NCBI RefSeq assembly: GCF_000689255.1
Contig: NZ_HG964446.1
Location: 5,799,455-5,863,454 of the forward strand
Direction of reading: 5' to 3'
DNA length: 64,000 nt
Source of the DNA: Mycobacterium triplex
Lineage (GTDB): Bacteria > Actinomycetota > Actinomycetes > Mycobacteriales > Mycobacteriaceae
The number at the start of each line of letters is the position of its first letter. Positions within the stretch are counted from its first letter, which is position 1. Below the pieces are notes generated by a model. The model was not told where the DNA came from. It ran no database searches and was given only the letters and a program-made list of their open reading frames with translations. The position numbers and the translations under genes were made by a program. This document shows, in pieces, positions 48,005-56,810 of this stretch.

Positions 48005-49504
48005 TCAGCTGGAGTGTGGTCGAACAATCGGGAACAAAACTGTCTCTCTAATTGACAGGCCGGTCAAAGTCATCAACAACCGGTCGATACCCATTCCCGT
48101 TCCGGTGGTCGGCGGCATCCCATACTCGAGTGCCGCGAGAAAGTCTTCATCAAGCAGCATGGCCTCGTCGTCGCCGGCCGCCGCGGCGCGCGCTTGTTCG
48201 GCAAATCGTTCACGCTGCACCACTGGATCGTTTAATTCCGAGTACCCGGTGGCCAGCTCAACTCCGCGCACATAGAGATCCCACTTCTCGGTCACGCCCG
48301 GGATGCTGCGATGCTGACGAGTCAAAGGTGTTGTCTCGACAGGGAAATCCTTGACAAACGTGGGAGCGGTCAGCGTATTGCCCACCGCGTGCTCCCACAG
48401 TTCCTCGACCAGCTTTCCGTGACCGTAGCCGCGGTCGGTGGGTATCTCGACGCCGAGGGAGTCGGCGATGGCGAGCAGCCGCTCGACCGTGGTGTGCGGC
48501 GTTATCTCCTCACCGAGCGCGGCTGACAGCGACGGATACATTTGTATCGACGCCCATTCTCCGTCTATGTCGTAGACACTGCCATCCGGCAACGGCAGTT
48601 GTCTGGTACCGATCGCCTCGTCGGCTACCTCTTGAATAAGCTCACGCGTGACGACTGCCGAATCGTCATAGGTTCCGTAGGTCTGGTAGGTCTCCAACAT
48701 CGAGAATTCGGGAGAATGGGTCGAATCTGAACCTTCGTTTCTGAACACCCGATTTAGCTCGAAGACCTTGTCAAATCCACCGACGATGCATCGCTTGAGG
48801 AACAGTTCCGGCGCGATCCTCAGGTAGAGATCGATGTCAAGCGCATTGGAATGTGTGATGAACGGTCGAGCGGCCGCGCCACCGGCCAACGTCTGCAAGA
48901 TTGGCGTTTCGACTTCGAGAAACCCGCGCCGTTCCAGCGCGTTGCGTATGGCGCGGACAACGGCGATTCGCTGCCGGGCCACCTCGCGCGCTTGGGGGCG
49001 GACGATCAGGTCGACATAACGCTGCCGCACCCGCGATTCTTCGCTCATGTCCTTATGCGCGACGGGCAGCGGCCGCAATGACTTGGACGCGATGCGCCAG
49101 GAGTCGGCCAGGACGGACAATTCGCCGCGTCGTGAGCTGATCACGTTGCCGTGCACGTAGACGATGTCGCCGAGATCGACGTCGGCTTTCCAGGCGTCCA
49201 GCGAATCCTGGCCGACCTTGTCCAGGCTGATCATTACCTGCAGCGTGGTGCCGTCACCGTCTTGCAGCGTCGCAAAACACAATTTGCCCGAATTGCGCGC
49301 GAAAATGACCCGTCCCGCCACGCCGACGACGTCGTCGGTCGCGGTGTCGACTGCCAAGTCGGGGTATGCCGCGCGCACCTGTGCCAGGGTGTGGGTGCGT
49401 TCGATGGCCACCGGATAGGGGTCAAGCCCCTCGGCCAACAGCCGAGCGCGCTTGTCCCGGCGAATCCGGAACTGCTCGGGAAGGTCTTGATCGGCGGCAC
49501 TCAC
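48005..49504 (-). CDS. lysS: Lysyl-tRNA synthetase (class II)
   Basis: 499 residues. OB-fold anticodon-binding domain (about 60-170, GVAGRVIFARNSGKLCFATL) and class II catalytic core with motif 1 region FLEVETPILQ, motif 2 FELNRVFRNEGSDSTHSPEF and motif 3 GMGIDRLLMTLTG. GTG start at 49504. The genuine housekeeping enzyme rather than the membrane LysX fusion, as no membrane segment is present. Confidence 0.97.
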   Translation of the reverse strand: MSAADQDLPEQFRIRRDKRARLLAEGLDPYPVAIERTHTLAQVRAAYPDLAVDTATDDVVGVAGRVIFARNSGKLCFATLQDGDGTTLQVMISLDKVGQDSLDAWKADVDLGDIVYVHGNVISSRRGELSVLADSWRIASKSLRPLPVAHKDMSEESRVRQRYVDLIVRPQAREVARQRIAVVRAIRNALERRGFLEVETPILQTLAGGAAARPFITHSNALDIDLYLRIAPELFLKRCIVGGFDKVFELNRVFRNEGSDSTHSPEFSMLETYQTYGTYDDSAVVTRELIQEVADEAIGTRQLPLPDGSVYDIDGEWASIQMYPSLSAALGEEITPHTTVERLLAIADSLGVEIPTDRGYGHGKLVEELWEHAVGNTLTAPTFVKDFPVETTPLTRQHRSIPGVTEKWDLYVRGVELATGYSELNDPVVQRERFAEQARAAAAGDDEAMLLDEDFLAALEYGMPPTTGTGMGIDRLLMTLTGLSIRETVLFPIVRPHSS

Positions 49505-49574
49505 GACGTGCCAGCTTAAATGACTTCGCGCCGGGCCCGCCGCAGGCGTCGAGTGTGCGCTGGTGCGGCCCGGG

Positions 49575-49680
49575 CGCCGTGTGCGCTCGGGGTTTCCGGT
49601 GTGCGCCTACGGCGGCGGGTGTGCGGCCAGGGCGTCGGGTGTGCGCTTGGGGTTTCCGGTGTGCGCCTGCGGTGACGACA
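49575..49680. repeat. Two-copy 60-bp direct repeat with GTGTGCGC motifs
   Basis: In the gap between lysS and coaX the stretch GTGCGCTCGGGGTTTCCGGT at 49581 recurs as GTGCGCTTGGGGTTTCCGGT at 49641, exactly 60 bp later, and the flanks are also similar. GTGTGCG occurs several times. The wording resembles dispersed intergenic GTCGAGTGTGCG repeats of mycobacteria. No gene is supported in 49505-49764. Confidence 0.7.
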
Positions 49681-49764
49681 CGCCGGGCGGGGGCGCCGTG
49701 GACGCACCTTCAACGCCGAGGTTTCACGCTCGACGCACGGGCTCGACAAGCAGGCTTGCGAAGC

Positions 49765-50589
49765 TCAGCGCGCGGTTTTCAGCCGGCCACGCTGGGCGTC
49801 CCGGTTGCGCTCGAAGACCAGCCGCAGCCCCTGCAGCGTCAGGTGCTGGTCGTAGTGGGCGACGGTCTGCAGCTCGGACAACAGCAGCGGCGCGGTGTGG
49901 CCGGTCGCGACGACCACCACTTGATCTCCTAAGTCGCCGGAAAAACCGTCCACGTCCTCGCGGATGCGCCACACCAGACCGTCGACGAGTCCGGCGAAAC
50001 CGAACACCGCGCCCGCCTGCATGCATTCGACGGTGTTCTTGCCGACCACCGACCGGGGCCGGGACAGTTCGACCCGACGCAGTGCGGCCGAGCGGGCCGC
50101 GGCGGCATCCGAGGAGACCTGGACGCCGGGCGCGATCGCACCGCCGAGGAACTCACCCTTGGCCGAGACCACGTCCACGCAGATCGACGATCCGAAGTCG
50201 ACGACGATGCAGGCTTTGCCGAACTTCTGAAAAGCAGCCAGGCAGTTGACGATTCGGTCAGCGCCGACCTCTTTCGGATTGTCGACCAGCAGCGGGATAC
50301 CGGTGCGCACGCCGGGCTCGATCAGCACGTGCGGCACCGACGGCCAGTACTGGTCGAGCATGACCCGCACCTCGTGCAGCACCGACGGGACGGTGGACAG
50401 CGCCGCGGCCCCGGTGAGCTGCTCGGAGTCGTCGCCGATCAAGCCGTCGATGGTCAGGGCCAGTTCGTCCGCGGTGACCTCGGACTCGGTGCGGATCCGC
50501 CACTGCTGCACCACTTTCGCGTGCTCTTTGGCGCCGGACAGCAGCCCGACGACGGTGTGCGTGTTGCGGACGTCGATCGCCAGCAGCAC
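49765..50589 (-). CDS. coaX: Type III pantothenate kinase family protein CoaX
   Basis: 274-residue Baf/CoaX-family ASKHA protein. Phosphate-1 motif is IDVRNTHTVVGL (DVGNT normally) and phosphate-2 motif is VVDFGSSICVDVV (DxGTAxT normally); both changes are shared with the Mtb protein from memory, for which kinase activity is in doubt because CoaA does the work. DNPKEVGADRIVNCLAA is intact. GTG start at 50589, two bases after the panD stop, so it stands in the panC-panD-coaX unit. Confidence 0.92.
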   Translation of the reverse strand: MLLAIDVRNTHTVVGLLSGAKEHAKVVQQWRIRTESEVTADELALTIDGLIGDDSEQLTGAAALSTVPSVLHEVRVMLDQYWPSVPHVLIEPGVRTGIPLLVDNPKEVGADRIVNCLAAFQKFGKACIVVDFGSSICVDVVSAKGEFLGGAIAPGVQVSSDAAAARSAALRRVELSRPRSVVGKNTVECMQAGAVFGFAGLVDGLVWRIREDVDGFSGDLGDQVVVVATGHTAPLLLSELQTVAHYDQHLTLQGLRLVFERNRDAQRGRLKTAR

Positions 50590-50591
50590 GG

Positions 50592-51023
50592 CTATCGCGC
50601 ACCCATCCGCGGGTTCAGCAACTCGGCCGCTCCGAGTATTTCAAAGTCGGGCACGAACGCCGGATCGCTGCCCAGGTCGATCTGCTTGTTGTCGGCGTCG
50701 ACGAAGACGATGCGCGGCTGGTAGGCGCGCGCCTCGGCGTCCTCCATCGTTCCGTAGGCGATCAGGATCACCAGGTCGCCCGGGTGCACGAGATGTGCTG
50801 CCGCGCCGTTGATTCCGATGATGCCGGTGCCACGCTCACCGGTGATCGCATAGGTGACCAGGCGGGCGCCGTTGTCGATGTCCACGATGGTCACCTGCTC
50901 GCCCTCCAGCAGGTCGGCCGCGTCCATCAGGTCGGCGTCGATGGTCACCGAGCCGACGTAGTGCAGATCGGCCTGCGTGACAGTGGCGCGGTGGATCTTC
51001 GATTTGAGCATCGTCCGAAACAT
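50592..51023 (-). CDS. panD: Aspartate 1-decarboxylase proenzyme
   Basis: Makes beta-alanine for pantothenate. 143 residues; a pyruvoyl enzyme self-cleaved between Gly24 and Ser25 in LHYVGSVTIDADL. Lys9, Tyr22 and Arg54-type residues of the family are in the conserved core SKIHRATVTQADLHYVG. ATG 51023 overlaps the panC stop by one base (TGATG). The C-terminal tail is longer than in E. coli, as in mycobacteria. Confidence 0.97.
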   Translation of the reverse strand: MFRTMLKSKIHRATVTQADLHYVGSVTIDADLMDAADLLEGEQVTIVDIDNGARLVTYAITGERGTGIIGINGAAAHLVHPGDLVILIAYGTMEDAEARAYQPRIVFVDADNKQIDLGSDPAFVPDFEILGAAELLNPRMGAR

Positions 51024-51949
51024 CAGTTCCTCCAAGGTGATTCATGGGTGTCCGGCCCGAAAGGTGCCGGCGTGGCTTCGATATCTATCGCGATGTTGTC
51101 CAGCAGTCTGGTGCTGCCCAGCCGGGCGGCGATCAGCAGCCGGCCGGGCCGGCCGACCTGTGGTGGGCCGAGGTCCGCGTCGCGCAACTCCAGATAGTCG
51201 ACCTCAATGGCGGGCACCGCGGCGAGCACTGCGCGTGCCGCGTCCAGCGCGGCGCGTTCACCCGCCCCGGCCGCATGGGCGCCGGCCAGCAGCGCGGCCG
51301 ACAGCGTGGCCGCCAATTCGCGCTGCGTGGGGTCCAGGTAGCGGTTGCGCGACGACATCGCCAGCCCGTCGACCTCCCGCACCGTCGGCACACCGACCAC
51401 TTGCACGTCCAGATTCAGGTCGGCAACCATCTGCCGGATCATCACCAGCTGCTGATAGTCCTTCTCGCCGAAGAAGATCCGGTCGGGGCGCACGATCTGC
51501 AGCAGCTTGCACACGACGGTCAGCACGCCGGCGAAATGCGTTGGCCGAGCGCCGCCCTCGAGTTCCGCGGCCAGCGAGCCTGGCTGCACCGTGGTGCGCA
51601 GGCCATCCGGGTACATCGCGGCGGCGGTCGGGGCGAACACGATCTCGACGCCTTCGCCGCGCAGCAGCGCCAGGTCGTCGTCGAGAGTGCGTGGGTAGGC
51701 GTCGAGGTCTTCCCCGGCGCCGAATTGCAACGGATTCACGAAGATTGAAACAGCGACCACCGAGCCGGGCACCCGCTTGGCGCCGCGCACCAGAGCCAGA
51801 TGCCCGTCGTGCAGCGCGCCCATCGTCGGCACCAACATCACCCGGCGGCCGGTGTGCCGCAACGCGCGGCTGACGTCGGACACGTCGCGCGGCGCGGTGT
51901 AGACATTCAGTTCGCCCGCGCTGAACTTGGGGGGCTGCCCGACCTTCAT
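51023..51949 (-). CDS. panC: Pantothenate synthetase
   Basis: Joins pantoate and beta-alanine with ATP. 308 residues with VPTMGALHDGHLALVR (HIGH-type), SIFVNPLQFGAGEDLDAYPR, FFGEKDYQQL and the SSRN loop in GLAMSSRNRYLD. ATG 51949; the first four bases overlap the end of the Rossmann-fold gene upstream. The longer frame to 52741 lies inside that gene. Confidence 0.97.
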   Translation of the reverse strand: MKVGQPPKFSAGELNVYTAPRDVSDVSRALRHTGRRVMLVPTMGALHDGHLALVRGAKRVPGSVVAVSIFVNPLQFGAGEDLDAYPRTLDDDLALLRGEGVEIVFAPTAAAMYPDGLRTTVQPGSLAAELEGGARPTHFAGVLTVVCKLLQIVRPDRIFFGEKDYQQLVMIRQMVADLNLDVQVVGVPTVREVDGLAMSSRNRYLDPTQRELAATLSAALLAGAHAAGAGERAALDAARAVLAAVPAIEVDYLELRDADLGPPQVGRPGRLLIAARLGSTRLLDNIAIDIEATPAPFGPDTHESPWRN

Positions 51950-52872
51950 CGCGCCAGCACCTCGACGACGGCCTCGGGAGCATGGGCGCGCTGCGCGGTC
52001 CGCAGCGCGTTCACCCGGTAGGCCTGGGCCAGCTCCGGGTCGACCCGGGTCAGCGCGCGCAGATGGTCGGCGACCGCGCCGGCGTCGCCGCGGGCGACCG
52101 GACCGGTGAGTGCGGCCTGCCCGCGCTGCAGCGTGTTCTCCAGCGCCGCGCGGGCCAGCGGGCCGACGATGCGTTCGGCAAGTCCGCCCGGCTGCTCGTC
52201 GATGGTCTGTTGTCCGAGCAGTTCGCTGCCTCGCAGCGCCGCCCGCAGCGCGTCGAGCGCGTCGGCGACCACCGCCACGATGTGGTTTCCGGCATGGGCC
52301 AGCGCGGCGTGGTACAGGACGCGGGCCTCCTCGCGGACGCAGAACGGCTCGCCGCCCATCTCCAGCACCAGCGACTGTCCGATCGCGTAGCCGACATCGT
52401 CGGCCGCGGTGATACCGAAGCAGGTGTCCGGCAACCGGCTGATGTCCTCGTCGGACCCGGTGAACGTCATCGCCGGGTGAATGGCCAGCGGTATGCAGCC
52501 ATGCTGCGTCAGCGGCGCGAGGATGCCGACCCCATTGGCGCCCGAGGTGTGCACCACGATCGTCCCGGGCCGCACCGCCGAGGTCGCGGCCAGCCCGGAG
52601 ACCAGCCCGGCCAGTTCGCTGTCGGGAACCGCCAGCACCAGCAGTTCGGCCGCGGCGGCCACGTCCGGCGGTGAGGCCACCGTGGTGTCGGGCAGCCGCT
52701 GGGCCGCTCGCTGGCGCGACGCATGGGAGATGGCGCTGCACGCCACCACGACGTGCTCAGCGCGCTCCAGCGCGACACCCAGAGCGGCACCCACCCGGCC
52801 AGCCGAGATGATCCCCACCTTGAGCCGGGCCGGGCGCAAACCGTCGAACTGCTCCATCGCAGACGACCTCAC
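51946..52872 (-). CDS. Rossmann-fold DUF2520 protein, candidate ketopantoate reductase
   Basis: 308 residues. NAD(P)-binding start LKVGIISAGRVGAALGVAL, then a C-terminal helical DUF2520 domain (YHAALAHAGNHIVAVVADAL). Equivalent to Rv3603c. Head of the panC-panD-coaX operon with a four-base overlap to panC. Proteins of this type (PanG) can act as ketopantoate reductase in other bacteria, so the context suggests that role; this is inference. Confidence 0.85.
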   Translation of the reverse strand: MRSSAMEQFDGLRPARLKVGIISAGRVGAALGVALERAEHVVVACSAISHASRQRAAQRLPDTTVASPPDVAAAAELLVLAVPDSELAGLVSGLAATSAVRPGTIVVHTSGANGVGILAPLTQHGCIPLAIHPAMTFTGSDEDISRLPDTCFGITAADDVGYAIGQSLVLEMGGEPFCVREEARVLYHAALAHAGNHIVAVVADALDALRAALRGSELLGQQTIDEQPGGLAERIVGPLARAALENTLQRGQAALTGPVARGDAGAVADHLRALTRVDPELAQAYRVNALRTAQRAHAPEAVVEVLAR

Positions 52873-52973
52873 CTTGCTGATTCGTTCGTTCCAGTCCCAG
52901 GTGCTGGGTACCGGACGGTCATAAAGACTGTAGTCGATGGGTGACCCGTCCCCAATGTGAGAAAGCTCCCAGC

Positions 52974-54368
52974 TCAGCCTTCCCGGCGGCGACGCCGGCC
53001 ACCGCCGGATGGCTGCACCTGCAGCCGCGCCAGCAGGTCGGCAACCGACTGACCGCCGGTTTGCGTGCCTTCGCCGCCGTCGGACCCCTCGTCCGCGCCG
53101 AGGTGGCGGGGAGCCGGCTCCAGGTGCGGCCCGGGGGCCAGGCGTGGCGGTGACGCCGCGTCCTGCGGTGCCTGCCTGGTATGCGGCGGCGGGGGCGGTG
53201 CGGCGGCGGCTGCAGGTGGCGGAGGCGGCGCACCGGGCTCGTTCGTCGAGATGAAGTTGCGGACGCTGTAGTCGCGGTACTCCGCGGAGTGCCGCGAGCG
53301 CGCCCGACGGCCGGATTCACCGGGTTGCGCGGGCGGTTCGTGCTCTGCCGGCGGCGGACCGTCGAACTGCTCGTCGGGGTCGGCATGCCGGCGGCGGCGC
53401 CGGCCCGACGGAGCGGATGCCGGTGCGTCGGACACACCGCCCCCCGCCCAGCTGCCGCCCGGCGCACCCGGAGGCAGCCACAGCCCGTCCGCGTTGACCG
53501 GCTGCCAGTCCGGCCGCACCGGTCCCGGCTGCGGCTCCGGCGCTGATGCCGGCTGCCAGTGCTGGGGCTCGAAGCGCTGGTCGGGCTCGGCCGCCGCGGG
53601 CATCGGCGGGGGCTGGTACGGGGCCTCCTGCGGCGGCACATGCGACGGGGCCTCGGGGTATTGGAACTGCTGCGCCGACGGGTAGGCCGCCTCATGCCGG
53701 CTTTCGTAGAACCGGGCCCGCTCCCGCGACCGCGGCGGCAGCAGGGGCTCTTCGGGTACGTCGATGATCGCGGACTCGTCGGTGCGGGGCTCGGCCGAGG
53801 CGCTCTCGCGGACCGAGGTGACGCGGTCGCTGGTCACCCAATCGACGCCGGCGCCTTCCCCGTTGCGGTCCCAGTCGCTGTAGGCGCGCGCCGGCGGCGT
53901 ATCGGTCTCCAGCGTCTCCAGCGCGGGCCGCTGCTCGAGGTCGGTGTCGAACAGGATTTCCAGGCTGGTCCGCAGCGCGGCCACTTCCGCGCGCAGGGCG
54001 GCCAGATCGTCGGCGGCCTGGGCGCGTATCTCGGAGGCCAACTCGCGTCGCAATTGGGACTCGACGGTCAGCTCGTACTCGCGGCGGGCCGAGATCTCCC
54101 GATCCAGCTGCAAGTCGTAGACCAGTTTCAAATCGCGCACCCGCGACTGATCGGCGTCGCTTTGCCGGCGGTACAGCACCGACACGAAAGCACCGGCGAC
54201 TGCGGCCCACAGCGCCAGGATCACAGCGAGCTTGAGCAGTTCCACACGGTTGGTGAAAACCAGTGCGGAACTGGCCCCTATTGCGAGGACCAGCAACGTC
54301 GTCAAGAGCACCCACCCCGGCCTGCGGCCGCCGCGCCGGACCCGGGCGCCGCGGGACAGAACGGTCAT
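52974..54368 (-). CDS. Membrane protein with Pro/Arg-rich tail, Rv3604c-like
   Basis: 464 residues. Two membrane helices near the N-terminus (LLTTLLVLAIGASSALVF and LKLAVILALWAAVAGAFVSV), then a helical segment (about 75-130, REISARREYELTVESQL, EIRAQAADDLAALRAEVAA) likely to form a coiled coil, then a long disordered Pro/Ala/Arg-rich region to the end. Start ATG 54368 (MTVLSRGARVRRGG). Function unknown; longer than the Mtb version because of the tail. Confidence 0.82.
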   Translation of the reverse strand: MTVLSRGARVRRGGRRPGWVLLTTLLVLAIGASSALVFTNRVELLKLAVILALWAAVAGAFVSVLYRRQSDADQSRVRDLKLVYDLQLDREISARREYELTVESQLRRELASEIRAQAADDLAALRAEVAALRTSLEILFDTDLEQRPALETLETDTPPARAYSDWDRNGEGAGVDWVTSDRVTSVRESASAEPRTDESAIIDVPEEPLLPPRSRERARFYESRHEAAYPSAQQFQYPEAPSHVPPQEAPYQPPPMPAAAEPDQRFEPQHWQPASAPEPQPGPVRPDWQPVNADGLWLPPGAPGGSWAGGGVSDAPASAPSGRRRRRHADPDEQFDGPPPAEHEPPAQPGESGRRARSRHSAEYRDYSVRNFISTNEPGAPPPPPAAAAAPPPPPHTRQAPQDAASPPRLAPGPHLEPAPRHLGADEGSDGGEGTQTGGQSVADLLARLQVQPSGGGRRRRREG

Positions 54369-54502
54369 GGCCTGACTGTACCTGTGCGACGTCACTGAGC
54401 GTGTCGCGCGACTCCGGCGATTCTCACCTGGGTTAATTCGTTGATCAATCGCCGTTAATCGGCCCGTGCCCCGGGCGGTGGCCCGCAACCTCGGCGGGCG
54501 CC

Positions 54503-54979
54503 CTAGCTTTCCGCCCCCTCGGCGTGGTCGGTCGGATCCGGCGGGGACTTGCAGCAATGCTGCAGCCACAACGCGGCGACCAACAGCGCCAGCGCGCTGA
54601 CGGCGGCCACCACCGTTCCGGTGGTGTCCTCGGCGGCGACCCGCAGCCACGACCGCCGCGGCAGGAAGAACACCAGAATCCCGATCCACCAACCCAGCAC
54701 CAGGGCGCCCACCCAGGCCGACGCCTTGGCGACCATCACGCTGCGGGCCACCACGAGCGGGTGTAGCCAGCCGGGTCCGTCGCCGATTTCCCCGTCGTTG
54801 ACCTTGGCCCGCACGTAGCGCGCCCACAGCGCCTCGGCGATGGCGACCACGAGCAGCGACAGACCGGTCCACACCGTGATCGGCGGAAACCACCGGAAAA
54901 GCACCTTGATCAGCAGATATCCCAGAACGGCCGCGCCGACCACCGCGGCCGTCAGGTCACGTTTCCGGGTCGGCCCCAT
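54503..54979 (-). CDS. DUF3180-type membrane protein, Rv3605c-like
   Basis: 158 residues with four membrane helices (AAVVGAAVLGYLLIKVLF; VWTGLSLLVVAIAEALWA; WVGALVLGWWIGILVFFL; TVVAAVSALALLVAALWL). Short C-terminal tail with a CC pair. ATG 54979 overlaps the folK stop by one base, so it is the last gene of the folate operon; whether it serves folate synthesis is unknown. Confidence 0.87.
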   Translation of the reverse strand: MGPTRKRDLTAAVVGAAVLGYLLIKVLFRWFPPITVWTGLSLLVVAIAEALWARYVRAKVNDGEIGDGPGWLHPLVVARSVMVAKASAWVGALVLGWWIGILVFFLPRRSWLRVAAEDTTGTVVAAVSALALLVAALWLQHCCKSPPDPTDHAEGAES

Positions 54980-55524
54980 CAGCTCTTCGACTCCCGATTG
55001 GGCCAGGACGAGTGGTTGAGCGTGTGTCTCGACAGCTGGACCGCCTGTTGGTCGGCGGGGTCGAGTTCGGCCAGCAGCGCGGCGACGGGCCGGGACCCGC
55101 CGGCGACGGTCAGCGCCGCATCCGGGTCGACGGCCAGCCAGGGCACCAGCACGAAGGCCCGCAGGTGGGCCAGCGGATGCGGCAGCGTGAGGTTGTTTTC
55201 GCGGCTGAGCACTTCGCCGTCGGCCGTGCGGCAGGCGATCAGGTCCACGTCCAGGGTGCGCGGCCCCCAGCGCTCGCCGCGAATCCGGCCCGCCGCACCT
55301 TCGAACTCCTGCGCCCGGCGCAGCCAGCCCTGCCCGTCGAGCGCCGGGTCGTCGGCGATCAGCACCGCGTTGAGGAACGGCGCCTGCTCCACGCGCCCCC
55401 ACGGGGCCGTCTCATACACGGGTGAGACCGCGATCAGCGTGTCACCGAGGCCGTCGACGACGGACTGCAGGCGCGCGAGCCGGTCTCCGAGGTTGGAGCC
55501 GATGGACAGTACGACGGAGGTCAT
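54979..55524 (-). CDS. folK: 6-hydroxymethyl-7,8-dihydropterin pyrophosphokinase
   Basis: 181 residues. Family motifs: VVLSIGSNLGDRLARLQ, VYETAPWGRVEQAPFLNAV and GPRTLDVDLIACRTADGE with DNLTLPHPLAHLRAFVL-type end (here NNLTLPHPLAHLRAFVLV). ATG 55524. Separated from folB by a 52-bp MIRU-type element, whereas the other genes of the operon overlap. Confidence 0.97.
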   Translation of the reverse strand: MTSVVLSIGSNLGDRLARLQSVVDGLGDTLIAVSPVYETAPWGRVEQAPFLNAVLIADDPALDGQGWLRRAQEFEGAAGRIRGERWGPRTLDVDLIACRTADGEVLSRENNLTLPHPLAHLRAFVLVPWLAVDPDAALTVAGGSRPVAALLAELDPADQQAVQLSRHTLNHSSWPNRESKS

Positions 55525-55576
55525 GGGCGCCGCTCCTCCTCATCGCTGCGCTCTGCATCGTCGCCGGCGCGCGTCA
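55525..55576 (-). repeat. MIRU-type intergenic element between folB and folK
   Basis: On the minus strand it contains GACGATGCAGAGCGCAGCG followed by ATGAGGAGGAGCGGCGCC, the hallmark core of mycobacterial interspersed repetitive units. One copy of about 52 bp fills exactly the gap from the folB TGA to the folK ATG. The GAGGAGGAG stretch also provides the folK ribosome site. Confidence 0.85.
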
Positions 55577-55975
55577 TCACACCCCGCCCGCGGGGATCAC
55601 CGAACCGCGCCCGCCGCGGCGCGATCGCCGGATCACCACCGCCACGTCGGCGAACTGCTGCTCGATCGGGGCGTCCGGCTTGTGCACCGTGACCTCGACG
55701 GCGTGCACGCGTTCGTCGGCCATCACGAAGTCGGCGATCTCGGCGCCCACCGTTTCGATCAGGTTGCGTGCGGGGCCCGCGACGATGGCGGCGGCCCGCG
55801 CGGCCAGTGCGACGTAGTCGTGGGTGTCGGCCAAGTCGTCGCTGGCGGCGGCGTCGACCAGGTCGAGCCATGCCACGATGTCGATGACGAAGTCCTGTCC
55901 CTCGTCCCGTTCGAATTCGTAGACTCCGTGGCGGCCACGAACTGTCAAGCCGCGCAACTCGATTCGGTCAGCCAT
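55577..55975 (-). CDS. folB: 7,8-dihydroneopterin aldolase
   Basis: 132 residues: IELRGLTVRGRHGVYEFERD with the catalytic Glu/Tyr region, DTHDYVALAARAAAIV, and NLIETVGAEIADFVM. Start ATG 55975 (MADRIELRGL), preceded by an eight-base overlap with folP; an upstream in-frame start at 56071 lies inside folP. The C-terminus has a short basic tail (RRSRRGGRGSVIP). Confidence 0.96.
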   Translation of the reverse strand: MADRIELRGLTVRGRHGVYEFERDEGQDFVIDIVAWLDLVDAAASDDLADTHDYVALAARAAAIVAGPARNLIETVGAEIADFVMADERVHAVEVTVHKPDAPIEQQFADVAVVIRRSRRGGRGSVIPAGGV

Positions 55976-56810
55976 CCTGATCAGTCCGCTCTGTCTGGGT
56001 CCAGGCGCCCACGACCTTGAGGGCGTCGACCGAGGCCCGCACGTCGTGCACTCGCACACCCCAGGCCCCATAGAGGGCGGCCAGCGCGGAAATCACCGCG
56101 GTCGCCGTCTCGCGCCCGTCCGGCGGTCGCGGCGACCCATCCGATCCGGCCAACAGCGTACCGAGGAACCGTTTTCGCGAGGCGCCCAGGAGTACCGGCA
56201 CTCCGGTGGCCACGAACTCGGGCAAAGCATGCAGCAACGCCCAATTGTGTTGTCCCGTCTTTGCGAATCCCAGGCCGGGATCGATGACCAGCTTCGCGGG
56301 ATCGACACCGGCGGCCACCGCGTCGTCGACGCTGGCCAGCAATTCCGAACGCACCTCGGCGACCACGTCTCGGTAGTGCGGTGCCTCGTGCGGACGGTCG
56401 GACGACACCGATCGCCAATGCATCAACACCCACCGCGCACCGGTTTCGGCGATCAGCGGCGCCATCGCCGGATCGGCCCGGCCGCCGGAGACGTCATTTA
56501 CGATCAGCGCGCCGTGCTGCAGCGCGGCCCGCGCGACGTCGGCGTGCATGGTGTCGATGCTGACGGTAACGCCTTGCGCTGCAAGCTCTTTGACGACGGG
56601 AACGACACGAGCGCTCTCGACCCGAGGGTCGATCCGGGTGGCACCCGGGCGGGTGGACTCCCCGCCGACGTCGACGATTCCCGCTCCGTCGGCCCCCAAC
56701 GCCAGACCGTGCGCGACGGCGTTGTCGACGCAGAGGTAACGCCCGCCGTCCGAGAATGAGTCGCCAGTGACGTTCACCACCCCGACAACCTGCACAGGCA
56801 GCAAACTCAC
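55968..56810 (-). CDS. folP: Dihydropteroate synthase
   Basis: Sulfonamide target; joins DHPPP and p-aminobenzoate. 280 residues: VVGVVNVTGDSFSDGGRY, IVDVGGESTRPGATRID, VSIDTMHADVARAAL, VNDVSGGRADP and LGASRKRFLGTLLAG; the last and HDVRASVDALKVV are the C-terminal phosphate-binding parts. GTG 56810 overlaps folE by four bases. This is the FolP1 type (Rv3608c). Confidence 0.97.
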   Translation of the reverse strand: MSLLPVQVVGVVNVTGDSFSDGGRYLCVDNAVAHGLALGADGAGIVDVGGESTRPGATRIDPRVESARVVPVVKELAAQGVTVSIDTMHADVARAALQHGALIVNDVSGGRADPAMAPLIAETGARWVLMHWRSVSSDRPHEAPHYRDVVAEVRSELLASVDDAVAAGVDPAKLVIDPGLGFAKTGQHNWALLHALPEFVATGVPVLLGASRKRFLGTLLAGSDGSPRPPDGRETATAVISALAALYGAWGVRVHDVRASVDALKVVGAWTQTERTDQDG

